Source of the DNA: Mycetocola saprophilus
GTDB lineage: Bacteria; Actinomycetota; Actinomycetes; Actinomycetales; Microbacteriaceae
Length of the DNA: 64,000 nt
Assembly: GCF_000718085.1 (NCBI RefSeq)
Contig: NZ_JOEC01000001.1
Coordinates: 496,001 to 560,000 of the forward strand
Reading direction: 5' to 3'
Below are positions 61,366 through 64,000 of the stretch, piece after piece. Position 1 is the first letter of the stretch. Each line of letters opens with the position of its first letter. The position numbers were made by a program, and so were the translations under genes. The notes below the pieces were generated by a model. The model was not told the origin of the DNA, did not search any database, and was given only the letters and a program-made list of their open reading frames with translations.

Positions 61366-61884
61366 GTGTCAATCCACGAAGATAAGAACCCGCACACACA
61401 GTCGTTTGTGCGCCGTCCCGCAACAGGTGACGCGGGAGAACCCGCTGTCGATGCTACGGCTGCTTACAGCCAGGATCTCGGCACCACGGTTGCGCCCATT
61501 GATCGCGAGATTTCCGAGGCCGAGCAGTCGGCCATCAACGCCCTGCCTCCGGGCTCGGCGCTGCTGATCGTGCGTCGCGGACCCAATACGGGTGCCCGCT
61601 TCCTGCTCGATTCGGATCTCTCCACCGTCGGGCGCCACCCCAACGCCAGCATCTTCCTTGACGATGTGACCGTGTCGCGTCGTCATGCCGAATTTGTGCG
61701 CACCCCCAATGGTTTTGAGCTGCGCGACCTCAACTCCCTCAACGGCACCTACCATGCCGGCGAGCGGATCGAGAGCGTCGAGCTGTACGACGGTGCCGAG
61801 GTGCAGGTGGGCAAGTTCCGCCTCACCTTCTACCCGTCGCGCCACGACCTGCGTGCCGACCAGCACGTCCCGGGTGACGCCTAA
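61366..61884 (+). CDS. garA: FHA-domain protein (GarA/OdhI-like)
   Basis: 172 aa. FHA domain: STVGRHPNASIFLDDVTVSRRHAEF, SLNGTYHAGE. In GarA/OdhI the N-terminal ETTS motif is phosphorylated and then bound by the FHA domain to switch inhibition of 2-oxoglutarate dehydrogenase. The aligned segment here reads DATAAYSQDL (residues 29-38), keeping only one of the two Thr. GTG 61366 follows a perfect AAAGGAGGT. Followed 4 bp later by a MerR gene, as in other Actinobacteria. Confidence 0.88.
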   Translation: MSIHEDKNPHTQSFVRRPATGDAGEPAVDATAAYSQDLGTTVAPIDREISEAEQSAINALPPGSALLIVRRGPNTGARFLLDSDLSTVGRHPNASIFLDDVTVSRRHAEFVRTPNGFELRDLNSLNGTYHAGERIESVELYDGAEVQVGKFRLTFYPSRHDLRADQHVPGDA

Positions 61885-61888
61885 CAAC

Positions 61889-62599
61889 GTGTCGGTACAA
61901 CCCGCTCGTTCACAGACCGGTCACGCGTCCCAGGATTTGGGACGCGTGACCGGTCTGCTCAGTATCGGCCAGGTTCTCGCCCGTCTCTCGGGTGACTTCC
62001 CCGATCTGAGTAACTCCAAGCTGCGCTTCCTCGAGGAGCAGGGCCTGGTTTCGCCTCAGCGCACCCGGTCCGGCTATCGAAAGTTTTCCGCCGAGGATGT
62101 GGAGCGTCTGCGCCTGATCCTCTCGCTTCAGCGTGATCACTACCTTCCGCTGAAGGTGATTCGCGGCTATCTGACGGATATGGATAACGGCATCACTCCG
62201 GTGTTGCCCGGCGGGTCTTCCTCGATGTTGCAGGGTGCGCGCCGCCTCACCCGGGAGACGCTGCTGTCGACCACGGGTGCGCCTGCCTCGCTGCTGACCG
62301 AGGCCGTGAGTGCCGGCCTGATCCCCGCGGGGGAGAGCTACGCCGAGGACGCGGTCACGATGCTCTCGACCCTGGTTGCGCTTTCCCGTCGCGGCATTGA
62401 GCCGCGTCACCTGCGTGGATTCCATGCGCAGATCGAGCGCGAGGTGGGGCTGATCGAGCGCTCGGTATCCTCCCTGGCGGCACGTCCCGATGCCGCCAGT
62501 CGCGCCCGCTCGCTCGAGCAGGCTGCCGAGATCGGCGAGGGGTTTGATCGGGTTCGTACGGTGCTGCTGCGCGCGGCCCTGGACCGCCTGCGCCCCTAG
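61889..62599 (+). CDS. ftsR: MerR-family regulator (FtsR/Rv1828-like)
   Basis: 236 aa from GTG 61889. Winged helix SIGQVLARLSGDFPDLSNSK, RFLEEQGLVSPQRTRSGYR, then a helical dimer domain without metal-binding Cys. Orthologues beside garA activate ftsZ and link growth with division. The start is uncertain because a perfect 20-bp hairpin covers codons 9-23; a GTG at 61946, within the right arm and after GGGA, would give 217 aa beginning VTGLLSIG. Confidence 0.85.
   Translation: MSVQPARSQTGHASQDLGRVTGLLSIGQVLARLSGDFPDLSNSKLRFLEEQGLVSPQRTRSGYRKFSAEDVERLRLILSLQRDHYLPLKVIRGYLTDMDNGITPVLPGGSSSMLQGARRLTRETLLSTTGAPASLLTEAVSAGLIPAGESYAEDAVTMLSTLVALSRRGIEPRHLRGFHAQIEREVGLIERSVSSLAARPDAASRARSLEQAAEIGEGFDRVRTVLLRAALDRLRP
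61913..61957 (+). promoter_or_regulatory. Perfect 20-bp hairpin at the start of the MerR gene
   Basis: Arms 61913-61932 and 61938-61957 are exact reverse complements around GGATT. It either lies in codons 9-23 or, if translation starts at 61946, holds the start codon in its right arm. No T-tract follows. Possible attenuator, RNA processing site or DNA-binding palindrome. Confidence 0.75.
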
Positions 62600-62950
62600 G
62601 CTCAGCACCGCCTGGGCCTCTAGGACCCTGCATTGACCGTGTCCCAGGGGCGAGTGCCGTCTGCGCTCCTAGGGTCAAGCGCTGCCAGCGTCCCCCAGGG
62701 ACGTGCACCGTCTGCAACCCGAAGGCGCGGTGTGTGCCGTACCCTGGCCCGATGCGTGACCCGGGGTTAGACTTATTTTCCCCGGCGACGACACGCCGCC
62801 CGGCGGGGTCTCAAGGTCACGGAAGCATTACGGATCGGCCGATTTGGCTCGACACGCCGCACCTTTTTGGGGGGCCTAAGCCGAGAAGTCCGCGGCTGCC
62901 GGTAGCGTGGGTTATATCACCCGCCGAAGACTGCAGAAGGGAGCGGGCAC
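62600..62950 (+). promoter_or_regulatory. Intergenic region between the two MerR genes
   Basis: 351 bp with no gene. The first half has loosely repeated CCTAGGGTC/CCCAGGGACGTG-like blocks; the second half is AT-richer and probably holds the promoter of the second MerR gene (GGTTATATC near 62910). No regulator-specific site identified. Confidence 0.4.
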
Positions 62951-63499
62951 ATGAACGAACCGGGTTCGGGCACAGGCCCGCGCTACGACCTTGATCCGCT
63001 GTTTACGGATGGACTTCCCGAGCTTGATGCCGACGCCGGTTACCGGGGTAACGTCGCCGCTCGCGCTGCGGGGATCACCTATCGTCAGCTCGACTACTGG
63101 GCGCGTACCGGCCTGGTAGAGCCCACCATTCGTGGGGCCGCGGGCTCGGGGACGCAGCGTCTTTACGGGTTTCGCGACATCCTGGTACTCAAGCTCGTCA
63201 AGCGCCTGCTGGACACCGGAATCTCGCTCCAGCAGATCCGCACGGCGGTCGAGCAGCTGCGCGAGGCCGGGGTCCACGACCTCGCCCAGACCACGCTGAT
63301 GAGCGATGGTGCCTCGGTTTATCTCTGTACCTCCAACGACGAGGTTATCGACCTGGTGAGCCGCGGTCAGGGCGTGTTTGGCATCGCCGTGGGGAAGGTG
63401 CTGCGCGAGGTTGAGTCCACCCTGGTGGAGTTTGATCGTCAGCAGCATGAGCCCTCGGATGAGCTCGCGGCCCGCCGCCGCGGACGGTCCGTTTCCTAG
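62951..63499 (+). CDS. MerR-family regulator (Rv1830-like)
   Basis: 182 aa. Winged helix AARAAGITYRQLDYWARTGL, RLYGFRDILVLKLVKRLL, then a domain including TLMSDGASVYLCTSNDEVIDL. Actinobacteria usually carry this second MerR near the FHA/MerR pair; it is thought to act in growth or division control. ATG 62951 follows AGAAGGGAG. Has its own terminator. Confidence 0.9.
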   Translation: MNEPGSGTGPRYDLDPLFTDGLPELDADAGYRGNVAARAAGITYRQLDYWARTGLVEPTIRGAAGSGTQRLYGFRDILVLKLVKRLLDTGISLQQIRTAVEQLREAGVHDLAQTTLMSDGASVYLCTSNDEVIDLVSRGQGVFGIAVGKVLREVESTLVEFDRQQHEPSDELAARRRGRSVS

Positions 63500-63517
63500 G
63501 GGTCCGCGACTCCTCCT

Positions 63518-63545
63518 CGAGCCAGGGTTATCCCTGGCTCGTTTT
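63518..63545 (+). terminator. Terminator of the second MerR gene
   Basis: Perfect 10-bp stem CGAGCCAGGG (63518-63527) with 63532-63541, 4-nt loop, then TTTT. Confidence 0.93.
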
Positions 63546-63912
63546 GTCTGTCCGGATGGCGCTCGGTCCGCGGGCGTAGGGGGCGTCCACGAGGTCCCCT
63601 TTCCGTGCTGAGAGTGAGCTGACCAGTCTCTGAACTTTTCCCAACACGGTCGATTCCTCGGCGTGTCGCGACGCCCGAGCAGCCTGCACGTTTGCGCGAA
63701 TTGCACCCCGAAAAGGGGCAAAATGGGTGTTTTGAGTTCCGCGATGCCGTCCCCATCCGTACAGGCGGACCCGCAGAGGCGCGGGGAACATCCCGAATAC
63801 GACGGGATACTGCGTGGCCGGGGTGCCGCCGGCCGCGTACGGCGGGGCCTCCGCACAACAAAACGCGGGCCCGGACCCGAGGGTCCGAGCCCGCGTTGAC
63901 GGGTGTGTCCGG
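63546..63912 (-). terminator. Intergenic region ending in a minus-strand terminator
   Basis: 367 bp with no gene. A terminator for the last gene is at 63862-63897: stem 63862-63878 with 63881-63897, one mismatch, then TTTTGTTGT on the minus strand. The left part holds a CCCCGAAAAGGGG hairpin near 63705. Confidence 0.75.
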
Positions 63913-64000
63913 CTAGTCCGCCTGGATCGCGGCGGCGCGGCTGTTGGAGGGCTGGTCGGGCTCGGCGTACTCGCCCACCCGGCCGGTGCGCAGCACACGC
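63913..64000 (-). CDS. C-terminal end of an unidentified gene
   Basis: 28 codons before a TAG stop (complement of 63913-63915), running off the window; the last residues are RAAAIQAD. Followed by a proper terminator, so a real gene end. Too short to recognise. Confidence 0.6.
   Translation of the reverse strand, partial: RVLRTGRVGEYAEPDQPSNSRAAAIQAD

Overview
The window is GC-rich, densely coded DNA of a Gram-positive actinobacterium, most likely a member of the Microbacteriaceae. Pointers are a complete C50-carotenoid cluster (crtE-crtB-crtI-crtYe-crtYf/crtEb) beside a divergent MarR gene, a DtxR/IdeR-like iron box before a siderophore-interacting protein, an FHA/MerR/MerR block as in other Actinobacteria, lipoprotein-type binding proteins, and many GTG or TTG starts. 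No rRNA, tRNA, CRISPR array, transposase or integrase was seen. The family assignment is an inference from gene content.

Layout. 1-5.7 kb: 3' part of a sensor histidine kinase, a DEAD-box RNA helicase, an ABC-F ATPase and an 82-aa orphan protein behind a structured leader. 5.8-8.3 kb: a tightly overlapping four-gene minus-strand operon that looks like a type VII secretion (ESX-like) effector cassette with small partners and a membrane protein that may be its immunity protein. 8.5-10.5 kb: HxlR regulator divergent from an SDR oxidoreductase, then a small membrane protein. 10.5-16.8 kb: AraC regulator divergent from a flavin monooxygenase-SDR-aldehyde dehydrogenase operon, then an MFS transporter. 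16.9-24.6 kb: iron-box-controlled siderophore-interacting protein and the carotenoid operon with its MarR regulator. 24.7-34.5 kb: GNAT protein, Ppx/GppA phosphatase, a heterodimeric ABC exporter, Ogt-type DNA repair protein, amino-acid permease and drug exporter. 34.6-44.7 kb: SbcD-SbcC nuclease, a long-form GAPDH, a PdxK/ThiD kinase, a BCCT carrier and a metallo-beta-lactamase-fold protein.

45-58.7 kb is a catabolic island: a secreted protein, an Ugp-like ABC importer (ATPase, lipoprotein, two permeases), a zinc dehydrogenase with an IclR regulator, a sugar-acid dehydratase of the IlvD/EDD family, an inositol-monophosphatase-family phosphatase, a CitE/HpcH-like lyase and a glycerate kinase. 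Together these could import a phosphorylated polyol or sugar, dephosphorylate and oxidise it, dehydrate the acid, cleave the 2-keto-3-deoxy acid and phosphorylate glycerate. The substrate cannot be read from sequence. 58.8-64 kb: membrane protein with divergent TetR, Hsp15-like S4 protein, cold-shock protein, an 837-bp gene-free stretch with a structured element, then FHA (GarA/OdhI-like), two MerR regulators and the tail of an unidentified gene.

Two themes run through the window. Several conserved enzymes (SbcC, Ogt, MarR, the import ATPase, the IlvD/EDD dehydratase, glycerate kinase, CrtE) carry in-frame tandem repeats or low-complexity stretches their families normally lack. Convergent gene pairs repeatedly end on one shared CTAG that serves as a stop codon on both strands.
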